From: Paenarthrobacter sp. JL.01a
GTDB taxonomy: Bacteria > Actinomycetota > Actinomycetes > Actinomycetales > Micrococcaceae
Reading direction: 5' to 3'
DNA length: 64,000 nt
Assembly: GCF_025452095.1 (NCBI RefSeq)
Contig: NZ_CP104877.1
Span: 1,922,001-1,986,000 of the forward strand
The position numbers and the translations under genes are program-made. Shown here piece by piece: positions 29,463-37,458 of this stretch. Each line of letters starts with the position of its first letter. Position 1 is the first letter of the stretch. The notes beneath the pieces are model-generated. The model saw only the letters and a program-made list of their open reading frames with translations, did no database searches and was not told where the DNA came from.

Positions 29463-29703
29463 CGGCTCAAACGCGGACAAAACCGCCCTGGATGCCATCA
29501 AGGACCACTGACTCACAGCCACCTGGGACCCGAATAACATCGCCACAGGCTACGCGATCGTTCACCAGATCCAGCTGCAGCTGGATGGCAAGGAGACACA
29601 AGACATCGTCGTCCCGGCCCTGCTCATCGACAGCTCAAACGTAGCGGAACAGTCAGACCCACGCTCGCGCAAATACAGTCTCACAGAATTCCCCGGCCTG
29701 TGA
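29455..29703 (+). pseudogene. C-terminal fragment of a sugar-type ABC substrate-binding protein
   Basis: The frame reads IVVGSNADKTALDAIKDH, an in-frame TGA at 29509-29511, then LTATWDPNNIATGYAIVHQI and a further ~43 residues to the TGA at 29701. This resembles the last third of ribose/RbsB-type periplasmic binding proteins (the AI-K-G, x-TA-x-D-P, G-x-x-A pattern). The N-terminal two thirds are missing and the stop is internal, so it is a relic. It abuts the opposite-strand fragment at about 29455-29462. Confidence 0.55.
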
Positions 29704-30530
29704 TGGAGGAACTGCAGCAAGCAAGAACAACAACCCAACTGACAGTCCGGGATGGCACCGAGCTACACTACAGCGACCGTGGCAGGGAGGACGGCCCCGT
29801 TCTGGTGCTGATCCATGAGTGGAAGGGATCACTGCGCAACTGGGATAAATTGCTTCCGCACTTGGCACCCCATTACCGGGTCGTGTCATACGACCTGCCG
29901 GGCATGGGTCTCTCAGGCAAGCCACGGTCGACCTATGACTTCAAAGTCATGGCGGAAGATCTGTTTGACGTATTACAGGAACTCGACCTTCAGGACGTCA
30001 CCCTTGTCGGTTCTTCCATGGGCTGCAGCGTGATCCTGGAGTACATGCAACGGCACGGGGACCGGACTGCCCGGATTGTGCTCAACAACGGACCGGTGAT
30101 GCTCGTGCGCCGCGGCGATTTTCCTTTTGCCATGCCAGCCGAGCAGTTTGAGGGATACATCAAAAGACTCACCGAGGAGTGGCCGCTGCCGGAATGGGGA
30201 GGCTTGGAGGACTCAGAGAGCCATCCGGCCCTGATGGCATGGCATTTCTCTATTGCGATGCAGACACCGCTGGACATTGCCCTGGAGGTCGCCCGACAGC
30301 AGGCAAAACTCGATCACAGGGAGGCCATAGCCAGCCTCACAGTCCCCACGCTGGCCGCCTACTCGGACTCGGACCCTTTCTACCCCCTGGAGCTGGGCCA
30401 ATGGATCGCTGACACTGCACCGGAAGGACAACTTGCCATCTTCCATGAGAGCGGGCACGCTACCCCGTTTGAGGGGCCTGCGCGCTTCGCGAAAGTGCTT
30501 CACGACTTCGTTACGCCGGTAACCCCTTAG
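29703..30530 (+). CDS. Alpha/beta-fold hydrolase
   Basis: A 275-residue serine hydrolase of the MhpC/haloperoxidase type. The nucleophile elbow is VGSSMGCS, the acid is in AYSDSDPF, and the His is in ESGHATPFEGP. An HEWKG in place of the usual HGxxG oxyanion-region motif is unusual. No secretion signal is seen, so it should be cytoplasmic. A GTG lies one codon before the ATG; neither has a clear ribosome site. The substrate is unknown. It converges on the NmrA-type gene with a shared terminator between. Confidence 0.8.
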   Translation: MEELQQARTTTQLTVRDGTELHYSDRGREDGPVLVLIHEWKGSLRNWDKLLPHLAPHYRVVSYDLPGMGLSGKPRSTYDFKVMAEDLFDVLQELDLQDVTLVGSSMGCSVILEYMQRHGDRTARIVLNNGPVMLVRRGDFPFAMPAEQFEGYIKRLTEEWPLPEWGGLEDSESHPALMAWHFSIAMQTPLDIALEVARQQAKLDHREAIASLTVPTLAAYSDSDPFYPLELGQWIADTAPEGQLAIFHESGHATPFEGPARFAKVLHDFVTPVTP

Positions 30531-30539
30531 CCATCTCAT

Positions 30540-30581
30540 GTTCTCTCTGCTTGCCGCTGGGGAGCGGCAAGCAGAGAGAAC
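30540..30581. terminator. Shared terminator between convergent hydrolase and NmrA genes
   Basis: A perfect 19-bp stem (30540-30558 with 30563-30581) has a 4-base G loop. It starts 10 bases after the hydrolase stop. Confidence 0.8.
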
Positions 30582-30624
30582 CCGGCAACAGGAAGGGGGC
30601 GGCTCTATGAGTCCGTCTATCCTG

Positions 30625-31566
30625 TCAGGCGGCGATGTTGTCCTTGATCCACTCGGGCAGGCTGGTGACCGGGATCGAGTGCCGTGAGTTGAAGGTGTCT
30701 TCCTTTGCCCATGCCACACCCCGGCCCTGGGCAAAAACGGCACGGTATTTTCGTGTCATGTTGTCCGGATCGTTTGCCAGCTGGTCCTGCAGGAGGGGCA
30801 CTGTCCATTCCACGGTTTCGAAGGGGCGTTGAAGAACGGCTTCCAGGGTCTCGGCCAACTTGCGGTAGGTGATGGTGTCGCCGGCGAGGTAGACGATCTC
30901 GTTGCGGATGCGAGGTTCGGCGAAGAGAATGTGCGCGGTGAGGACGCCGATGTCTTCGGGGGTGGTCACCGTCACGGCCGTATCCAGGCTCCCCAGTGCG
31001 TTGACGGTGTTGTTGGGCAGATCGACCATTCCGGACCCGGGCTCGAAGAGATAGTTCATGAACATGCCGGTTGAGATGATGACCCATTCGGTGTCATTCT
31101 GGGACCTGAGTAGATCCCGCACATCCAGCTGCGAGTCGAAGATGTCCTGGGGGCTTCCCCGTCCGATCACATCGAAGTCGACACCGAACTGCCACGGGAA
31201 GTATCGCGGAAGTTTTGCTTGAAGAGCGGCTTGTGCAACTTTCATAGGCGTCTCAAGTCCGGCAGTGATGCCTGTGCAACCGATCACGGTGTCGTAGTCC
31301 GCGAAGATCGCCGCAAGTTCGTCGACCGAGTTCCTCACAAGATCTCCTTGCACGATCGTCACCCCTAGATTTCGGATCTCGGCGATATCGCGCTGCTTAT
31401 CCGTCGCCGTGGATTCAACGGCACTCGGCCGCAGCAGCACACTCACCGACGCGCTCTCCACGACTCGCGCCCGGCGTGCGACATTACGCAGGACGGGCAT
31501 ACCAAGCTCCCCGGCCCCGATGATAAGGATGTCCCGGGAAGTTGAGGCCGGTATTTCGTTCGTCAT
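30625..31566 (-). CDS. NmrA-like / isoflavone-reductase-like NAD(P)-binding protein
   Basis: A 313-residue atypical short-chain dehydrogenase. The N-terminal dinucleotide loop is ILIIGAGELGMPVL (GxGxxG). The central PWQFGVDFDVIGRGSPQ replaces the usual P-S-E-F-G motif of the family, and the substrate domain is C-terminal. The family includes aromatic alcohol reductases, quinone reductases and redox-sensing regulators, so the substrate cannot be assigned. ATG 31566 has AAGGA upstream. It is divergent from a MerR gene, with an operator-like palindrome between, so the MerR protein probably controls it. Confidence 0.78.
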   Translation of the reverse strand: MTNEIPASTSRDILIIGAGELGMPVLRNVARRARVVESASVSVLLRPSAVESTATDKQRDIAEIRNLGVTIVQGDLVRNSVDELAAIFADYDTVIGCTGITAGLETPMKVAQAALQAKLPRYFPWQFGVDFDVIGRGSPQDIFDSQLDVRDLLRSQNDTEWVIISTGMFMNYLFEPGSGMVDLPNNTVNALGSLDTAVTVTTPEDIGVLTAHILFAEPRIRNEIVYLAGDTITYRKLAETLEAVLQRPFETVEWTVPLLQDQLANDPDNMTRKYRAVFAQGRGVAWAKEDTFNSRHSIPVTSLPEWIKDNIAA

Positions 31567-31783
31567 TGTCAGATTCCTTACTTGTATTCGTGCTTTATGC
31601 AGCTATTGCAGACATGGCGGAGACGGGCCGCTGGGGGCCGTTAACGCATCGACGCCGCTTTCGAGCGGAAAGCCCCGAACTCTGCACCCCCAATGCGAAA
31701 GCCTGGTTGTCTCTTGCCGATGTGACACACAGCACCCGCACAAAGAGCGGATCGATTGGCGGGCACAAATGCCAGCGTAAACT

Positions 31784-31799
31784 TTGACATTAGTGTCAA
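31784..31799. promoter_or_regulatory. MerR-type operator palindrome
   Basis: TTGACATTAGTGTCAA is a dyad (half-site TTGACA, centre TTAG). It lies between the NmrA-type gene and the MerR gene, 39 bases before the MerR start. TTGACA can serve as a -35 box on either strand, as in MerR-controlled promoters. Direction and control are inferred. Confidence 0.6.
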
Positions 31800-31837
31800 G
31801 GTCAAGTCGATGGTCGAAGCAAAGAGAGGTGCTCACG

Positions 31838-32215
31838 TTGAAGATTGGTGAAGTCGCCAAGGAACTAGGTGCCCAGACTCGAATGCTCCGCTACTACGAG
31901 CAACAGGGGCTTATCAAGGCATCCCGTTCTCAGAACGGGTACCGCGAATACTCCGACGAGCAGATCGAGCATGCCCGTCACGTCCGGGCTCTGGTAGCGG
32001 CCGGCCTGTCGACGAGGATGATCAAGATCGTGCTGAACATCGAAACTCCCGCAACGGAAGATCAATCGGCCGTAAGCAACCGGGCTCTAGCGGAGGAGCT
32101 TGCTCAGGAACTACGCGTTGTGGAGGACAGAATCGTGTGCCTGGAAAGGAGCCGTGATGCTGTTATTGACTACCTCAAGCGTTCTGATCATGCGGATCTG
32201 CTGACGTCGACGTGA
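31838..32215 (+). CDS. MerR-family transcriptional regulator
   Basis: A 125-residue regulator with the MerR winged helix at the very start (KIGEVAKELGAQTRMLRYYEQQGLI), then a dimerisation helix around residues 80-115. No C-terminal metal-binding cysteines are seen; the single Cys is in the coiled region, so a metal sensor is unlikely. The start is TTG 31838 with GAGAGG 8 bases upstream. The upstream extension is not family-like. It probably governs itself and the divergent NmrA-type oxidoreductase. Confidence 0.85.
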   Translation: MKIGEVAKELGAQTRMLRYYEQQGLIKASRSQNGYREYSDEQIEHARHVRALVAAGLSTRMIKIVLNIETPATEDQSAVSNRALAEELAQELRVVEDRIVCLERSRDAVIDYLKRSDHADLLTST

Positions 32216-32470
32216 CCTTCCCTGTGCCACATAGTTTAGTTTGGTTGTTGGATCACACCCATTCGCGGCCACGTTCGTTCAACATTCTGAACATGTTCTG
32301 TATGGGGTTGCTCGATCGCAGCGCAATGCCGCCAACCCAGTTGTGAAAGGCTGCCTTCCTGAGCTGTCAGTCGTGGGCGGGAATTGTGGCAGACGTCTGT
32401 CTCTTGAATGAGGAAGCGGACGCCTTCGAGACGTGTTCCGGTTCCGCCGGTGAGGTGGGACCGGATCTTT
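32216..32470. other. Intergenic stretch after merR
   Basis: About 255 bases with no supported gene. It may contain the decayed 3' flank of the isocitrate-lyase-like relic. Confidence 0.4.
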
Positions 32471-32474
32471 GGGT

Positions 32475-33057
32475 CTAGTCCGGGAAGGGGTGTCCTCGGG
32501 AACGACGCCGGAAGCGTACAGATCGGCGGCGAGATTCTGGAGGGCACCTAAGGCGGCCTGCTGTGTGAAGGGGCCGTAGGAAACGCGGGCGACTCCGTGT
32601 TTCTGGAGATCGGCTGCGGGAAGTGCTCCGGCGGCGCCGATCACTGAGAATTTGCCGTGTCCGAGGCCTTCTACGAGCGGCTCGTTGACGTCGCGTGCAA
32701 GGGCGCCAGGGGCGAACACCAACGCTGCTCCGGCGGCGAGGAAGGCACGAGCACGGGCGCGGGCGTCCCCGAAGCGGTCCTTGATCGGGCGGTCGCCGCC
32801 CTTTGGCAATGGCGTCCCTGCGTGCGTTCAGTTGGAACGCGATGCCCTCGTCGTTGGCAGTGTTGATGATCGCTTTCACTCGGCCGACGACATCGTCGAG
32901 GGGACGCAAACAGTCTTCGACGGTGGCGCCCACGACGCATCTGCCAATGGCCCGGCAGGGAGCAGGGCAGAGCCGCCTGTTCGACGGCGTAGGCGAGCTC
33001 CTCCGACAACTCCAAGGCAGCCTTCCCGTGGCCGTTGCCACCTCCAAGATTGAACAC
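32475..33057 (-). pseudogene. Frameshifted isocitrate lyase / PEP mutase family gene
   Basis: On the minus strand three frames together supply one protein. One gives GHGKAALELSEELAYAVEQA; the second VGATVEDCLRPLDDVV followed by NTANDEGIAFQLNARRDAI; the third ARARAFLAAGAALVFAPGAL, then VNEPLVEGLGHGKFSVIG and HGVARVSYGPFTQQAALGAL. These are successive parts of the ICL/PEPM barrel (N-A-R-x-D, the A-x-x-Y-x-x-A-G-A segment and the V-x-R-V-S-x-G end). At least two frameshifts and a missing start make it non-functional. The family includes methylisocitrate lyase and oxaloacetate decarboxylase. Confidence 0.65.
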
Positions 33058-33068
33058 CGGCCCTTAGG

Positions 33069-33395
33069 TTGGCTGGCCTGTTGGGGATCGACCTGCAGTT
33101 TGTAGACATCTGCGGAGCCGCCGACGCCCTGGACCTCTCACGCACGAAGGACGTCATCGAAGAATCCTTACGACGACTCCAGTCCCAAGGCGTTGACGTG
33201 GCCAGACCTATCATGGTCGGAGACCGGATGCACGACGTCGAAGGAGCTGCGGTGTTTGGGATCCCCACAGTTTTCGCCCAGTGGGGCTACGGCAGCCAGG
33301 AAGAGCTGGTCGGTGCCGCAGCAGTCGCAGACCACTCGGAAGATGTTATGTCCATGGTGCGCTACCAAGCAGGTCGCAAGGGCGGCGCCGTCTGA
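33069..33395 (+). pseudogene. C-terminal half of a HAD phosphatase (Gph type)
   Basis: About 108 residues match the second half of phosphoglycolate-phosphatase-like HAD proteins: the lysine region (LSRTKDVIEESLRRL), motif III/IV MVGDRMHDVEGAAVFGIPTVFAQWGYGSQEEL, and the end. The nucleophile motif DxDGT and cap domain that should precede it are missing, replaced by the neighbouring relic. It is therefore a truncated, presumably inactive remnant. Confidence 0.65.
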
Positions 33396-33555
33396 AGTGC
33401 AGACACATCTGTTCCGCATCCGCTCGCTCAACTCAGCCAGTAGGAAGTTCACTCATCTGCAAGGGGGTTGGGCCCGCTGGAGAAGTCGGTGCGGACTCAA
33501 CCATCGGCATCCAAAGTTGACGGTGGCGTCAGTTGGCTCCGGCTGGTCGGAGTCC

Positions 33556-34677
33556 CTACTCAGCAGATCGGCGGAGTTCACCTGGCGCAAAGCGCGTGAG
33601 TACCCGAAGCACCCGATCGCTGGATGAGGGGTTTGCAACAGTGATCCGGATGCCGTCTCCTGCGTAAGCGCGAACGAGGATCCCGGCCGAGGTGAAGGCA
33701 TCGGTAAGAGTTGCGAGAAGCTCGTTGTCGGCTCGGATCCAGATGAAGTTTCCTTGGCTCGGGCGCAGCTCCCAGCCCATAGCGTCCAGCTGGGTGGATA
33801 TCCGGTCCCGCTCTTCCTTGACACCACTAACTCGTGCTTCCAGCTCTTCCGCGGCATCCAGCGAAACGATGGCGGCCCTTTGCGCCAAAGCACTCACTGA
33901 GAACGGAATGGCGGTTCGCCGCAAACCATCCGCGATGTCAGGCGCGGCGACAGCGTAACCCACTCTCAGGCCAGCGAGTCCGTATGCCTTGGAGAAAGTC
34001 CGCAGAATCGAAACGTTCGGATACTTGCGGTAGAGCGCAAGGGAATCCGGGCCACTGCCCGCCTCGGCGTATTCAATGTAGGCCTCATCAATGACCACCA
34101 GGACGTTGGAAGGTACGCGCGACAGGAATGCATCAATGAGCTCATGCCGGATCGGCACGCCGGTGGGGTTGTTTGGTGTGCAGAGCAGTATCACGCGTGT
34201 CCGCTCAGTGACGGCCGCCGCCATGCTTGCGAGGTCGTGTCCCTCCTCGGCGTCCAGCGGTACCCGGACTGCCTTCGCTCCCGCCAGCTCAGTCAGTATG
34301 GGATACGCCTCGAAGGAACGCCAGGCGAAGATCACCTCGTCGCCCGCGTCGCATAAGCCGGTAATGATCTGCTGCAGAACCCCAACACTGCCAGGACCTA
34401 CCGCGATCTCTGCGGGTGTTACCCCCAGGTGCCGGGCTATCCGGTCACGAAGATCAACAGCGCCCATGTCGGGATAGCGATTCATGGTTCTCGCTGCGTC
34501 CGTTACTGCTGCCGCGGCAGCGGGCAGCGGCGAGTAGTGGCTTTCATTGCTGGCGAGGGCCGCGATGTCTACGCCGGCACCTCGCCGGCCGGGAACATAA
34601 GGGGGAAGGCCGGACACTGCGGAGCGGAGACGGGGGAGCGCATTGACGGGTGGGCTTAGGAGCTGATCGGGATTCAT
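33556..34677 (-). CDS. PLP aminotransferase, HisC / aromatic-amino-acid type
   Basis: A 373-residue fold-type I aminotransferase. Visible are LASNESHYSPLP, the cofactor segments CTPNNPTG and VIDEAYIEY, the PLP lysine in RTFSKAYGLAGLRVGY, and the carboxylate-binding Arg in DGIRITV. It is annotated as HisC in many genomes. Here it lies far from his genes and beside an Lrp regulator and a ThDP enzyme, so an amino-acid catabolic or aromatic (Pat-like) role is as likely. ATG 34677 is preferred to the GTG two codons earlier. No strong ribosome site is visible. Confidence 0.82.
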   Translation of the reverse strand: MNPDQLLSPPVNALPRLRSAVSGLPPYVPGRRGAGVDIAALASNESHYSPLPAAAAAVTDAARTMNRYPDMGAVDLRDRIARHLGVTPAEIAVGPGSVGVLQQIITGLCDAGDEVIFAWRSFEAYPILTELAGAKAVRVPLDAEEGHDLASMAAAVTERTRVILLCTPNNPTGVPIRHELIDAFLSRVPSNVLVVIDEAYIEYAEAGSGPDSLALYRKYPNVSILRTFSKAYGLAGLRVGYAVAAPDIADGLRRTAIPFSVSALAQRAAIVSLDAAEELEARVSGVKEERDRISTQLDAMGWELRPSQGNFIWIRADNELLATLTDAFTSAGILVRAYAGDGIRITVANPSSSDRVLRVLTRFAPGELRRSAE

Positions 34678-34769
34678 AATCACTGATCATGGGAGTGACT
34701 CCTCCCGTTGGCAAGATACAGTGAAAGCATAAGGATTTCTGCTCAACTTCTATCTCGTTTGGTGACAAT

Positions 34770-35267
34770 ATGCCCATAGCCAACTCCTCTCTACTTGATT
34801 CCTTGGACGCCAGGATCATTCTCGCCTTGGATAAGGACCCGGAGGCCAGCGCACTCGCCCTGTCCCGGACGCTGGGTGTTGCACGAAATACAGTTCATGC
34901 CCGATTGACAAAACTTCAGGGCAGCGGCGCCCTGCGATCCTTCAGCCGACGGTTGGATCCTGCTGCTCTTGGATACTCCCTGATGGCTTTCCTCTCACTG
35001 TCGATCAGTCAGACCCGGGCCGGCTCGGTGGAAAGCGGGCTGGAGGCGATTCCGGAGATCATCGAGGTCCACGCCACCACAGGAGATGCGGACCTTATGG
35101 CCAAGGTGGTCGCCCGGGGAACGGCGGACCTCTACCGCATTACCAACCAGATTCTGGAAATCGACGGCATACAAAGGACCAGCACGGCCATTTCGGTACT
35201 TGAGCTCCTTCCGCCGCGGTACGACGGACTCCTCAAGGGACTTCTTCAGCGCGAATCGCGATCCTGA
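34770..35267 (+). CDS. Lrp/AsnC-family regulator
   Basis: A 165-residue regulator with an N-terminal AsnC helix-turn-helix (LDSLDARIILALDKDPEASALALSRTLGVARNTVHARLTKL region, residues 9-51) and a C-terminal RAM/ACT-like ligand domain (about 70-155) with the characteristic TGDADLMAKVVARGTADLYRI segment. Such proteins respond to amino acids. It is divergent from the aminotransferase and reads toward the ThDP enzyme, so both are likely targets. Confidence 0.88.
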   Translation: MPIANSSLLDSLDARIILALDKDPEASALALSRTLGVARNTVHARLTKLQGSGALRSFSRRLDPAALGYSLMAFLSLSISQTRAGSVESGLEAIPEIIEVHATTGDADLMAKVVARGTADLYRITNQILEIDGIQRTSTAISVLELLPPRYDGLLKGLLQRESRS

Positions 35268-35392
35268 GAAACCCCTCTGATCACAGAGCCGTTAGTGGTC
35301 ATACTTTCAGCAAGTGCCGTTCATACTGCCAAATTGCCTGGTGAATTCCGCTTCTCTTGCACTTGCGCTCGGGCATCGCGGACTATTCCTCC

Positions 35393-37054
35393 ATGACCCT
35401 ACTTACTGTCTCTGGCCGCGTGGCGCAGGTTCTCGGCAACCATGTAACCGACGTCTTCGGCGTCATGGGAAACGGAAATGTCCACTTCCTTGACGCCGCC
35501 GAAAAGCTTGGCCTTCGTTTCTCCCCTGTTCGTCATGAGGGCGCTGCAGTAGCAGCGGCAGATGCCTACTACAGGTCATCCGGGCGTCTCGCCGCAGGCA
35601 CCACAACCTACGGTCCTGGCTATACCAATGCCCTCACAGCCCTGGCTGAAGCAGTGCAAGCGCAGATTCCGGTGGTGCTGGTCACGGGGGACGCTCCAAG
35701 CACCGGGGCCCGGCCGTGGGATGTGGACCAAAGTTCAATCGCCGCAGGATTGGGCGCATCGACCTTCACGGTTACCCGTGAGACTGCGGGTGCCGTCACT
35801 CAGCAGGCTGTGGACTACGCCCTTACCAAACGCACAGCGGTAGTTGTCGCCATTCCCTATGATCTCGCCAGCCTTGACGCTGCGGAGGAGGAGCTTCCCG
35901 TCCCAGCGGCAGAGTCTACGGCAGCAGTTATCGGCATCGGCCTTGATCAGGTCGCCAGGATCCTCCGGGAAGCCAAACGGCCGCTGATTCTCGCCGGGCG
36001 GGGTGCGCATCTGTCAGGAGCGGGGCTTGCTCTTCGGGAGATAGCTGACCGGATTGGTGCATTGACCGCAGGGAGCGCCTTGGCCATGAATCTGCTGCAA
36101 GGCGACGGCTACCTGGGCGTCGCCGGTGGCTTCGGCACGGACACCGCGGCCGGGCTGATGAGCGAGGCCGATGTGGTCCTGGTGGTTGGAGCAAGCCTCA
36201 GTCCGTTCACCATGCGGTTTGGACACCTGATCGGCCCTGACAGCACAGTTGTTCAAATCGACACCGCCATGCAGCCGACTCACCCGCGGGTAGATACCTT
36301 TATCAGTGCGGACGCAATGGCAGCGGCACGGTATTTACTCCACCTGCTGAATGGTGCTTCCCCTTCCGGAGCATGGCGAGCGGAGGCTTGCAATCGCATG
36401 GATTCCGGCGGTAGCCACGACCCGGGCTTGGAAGAATCATTGGATGGCCGGATGGATCCTCGTTCACTGGCTTGCGCTTTGGATTCCATCCTGCCGGAGC
36501 GGCGCACCGTTGTGCAGGATGGCGGGCATTTCATGGGTTGGGCGCCCATGTACTGGCGTATTCCCCGGCCGCAGGACTTGATCATGGTCGGGACGGCATA
36601 CCAGTCGATTGGGCTTGGCCTTGCCAGCGCAGTAGGCGCTGCCAGGGCTTTGGAGGACGGGCGGACCTTGGTTCTCACAGCAGGCGACGGCGGTTTTCTG
36701 ATGGGCCTGTCCGACCTTGAGTCTCTCGTGAGCGTTGCGAGCAGTGCAATCGTTGTTATCTACAATGATGCTGCTTACGGGGCTGAAATTCATCAGTATG
36801 GCTCACAGGGGCTGACTGAAAAACCGATGCTCATTCCTGAGGTCGATTTCGCCGGCATCGCCCGGGCTTTGGGCGCCGAATCTGCAGTTATCCGTTCGGT
36901 GGCAGACTTGTCCGCCCTTAGCGAGTGGATAGATGCTGGCGCGGAGGGAACTTTTGTGGCCGACTGCCGTATCACGGCCACCGTCCGCGCTCCCTGGTTG
37001 AGCGAATGGATGAAGGCAACCCAGGCGGCGAAGGAATTGGCCGGACAAAGATAG
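35393..37054 (+). CDS. Thiamine-diphosphate-dependent enzyme (acetolactate synthase / 2-oxoacid decarboxylase type)
   Basis: A 553-residue three-domain ThDP enzyme. The PYR domain has the catalytic glutamate in RHEGAAVAAADAYYR, and the central domain is around residues 185-320. The PP domain has TAGDGGFLMGLSDLESL followed by YNDAAYG, the GDG-N27-N cofactor motif. ATG 35393 is chosen because the family-like part (LTVSGRVAQVLGNHVTDVFGV) begins directly after it. The family is broad: acetolactate synthase, benzoylformate, indolepyruvate and sulfopyruvate decarboxylases. Beside an aminotransferase and an Lrp regulator, decarboxylation of a transamination product is a reasonable inference. Confidence 0.8.
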   Translation: MTLLTVSGRVAQVLGNHVTDVFGVMGNGNVHFLDAAEKLGLRFSPVRHEGAAVAAADAYYRSSGRLAAGTTTYGPGYTNALTALAEAVQAQIPVVLVTGDAPSTGARPWDVDQSSIAAGLGASTFTVTRETAGAVTQQAVDYALTKRTAVVVAIPYDLASLDAAEEELPVPAAESTAAVIGIGLDQVARILREAKRPLILAGRGAHLSGAGLALREIADRIGALTAGSALAMNLLQGDGYLGVAGGFGTDTAAGLMSEADVVLVVGASLSPFTMRFGHLIGPDSTVVQIDTAMQPTHPRVDTFISADAMAAARYLLHLLNGASPSGAWRAEACNRMDSGGSHDPGLEESLDGRMDPRSLACALDSILPERRTVVQDGGHFMGWAPMYWRIPRPQDLIMVGTAYQSIGLGLASAVGAARALEDGRTLVLTAGDGGFLMGLSDLESLVSVASSAIVVIYNDAAYGAEIHQYGSQGLTEKPMLIPEVDFAGIARALGAESAVIRSVADLSALSEWIDAGAEGTFVADCRITATVRAPWLSEWMKATQAAKELAGQR

Positions 37055-37081
37055 GACTGCGGCTCAAACTGCTTGGTGTAT

Positions 37082-37123
37082 AGAGACCGGGCTGAGGAAC
37101 TGAGGTTCTTCAGCCCGGTCTCT
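37082..37123 (+). terminator. Terminator of the ThDP enzyme gene
   Basis: AGAGACCGGGCTGAGGAAC (37082-37100) pairs with 37105-37123 with a single G-T wobble and a TGAG loop, 27 bases after the stop; TGTGTT follows. Confidence 0.8.
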
Positions 37124-37287
37124 TGTGTTCCAAATTCGTGTAGTTGCAGAGGCTAGGGATCACGATTTTTTGAAGTCGTGGGCAATATCGGCTTGGTTCA
37201 AGGGTGCGGCCGCGTCCCCGGACCTGGTCCGCCCTCGTTAGGGGTCAGGTTCAGCGTAGGGCAGAGGTGGGACCCCGCAACCAGCGC

Positions 37288-37329
37288 GAAGGGGCCTGGG
37301 CCCGGCTAAGTACCGGACCCAGGCCCTTC
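37288..37329. terminator. Hairpin downstream of the peptide ABC operon
   Basis: The arms 37288-37305 and 37313-37329 form a GC-rich stem (GGCCTGGGCCCGG type against CCGGACCCAGGCC) with a 7-base loop. It lies 130 bases beyond the minus-strand stop at 37459, so it may end the ABC transporter transcript. Confidence 0.5.
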
Positions 37330-37458
37330 ACAGCTCAGTCGGCTTGTTCAAGCTCCTGAAGCGGAGCAACCAGCTGTCCTGAGTCTTAGCACTCCTGGAG
37401 CAGGAGGAATCCGGTTGTATCAACGGTTCAGCCGTCGATGGGAGTCCACCGTTGTTGC

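Larger units (their letters stand above)
37055..37458. other. Intergenic region between convergent ThDP-enzyme and binding-protein genes
   Basis: About 400 bases without a supported gene. It contains two terminator hairpins, listed separately, and a smaller stem at about 37390-37404 (CTCCTG/CAGGAG). Confidence 0.6.
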
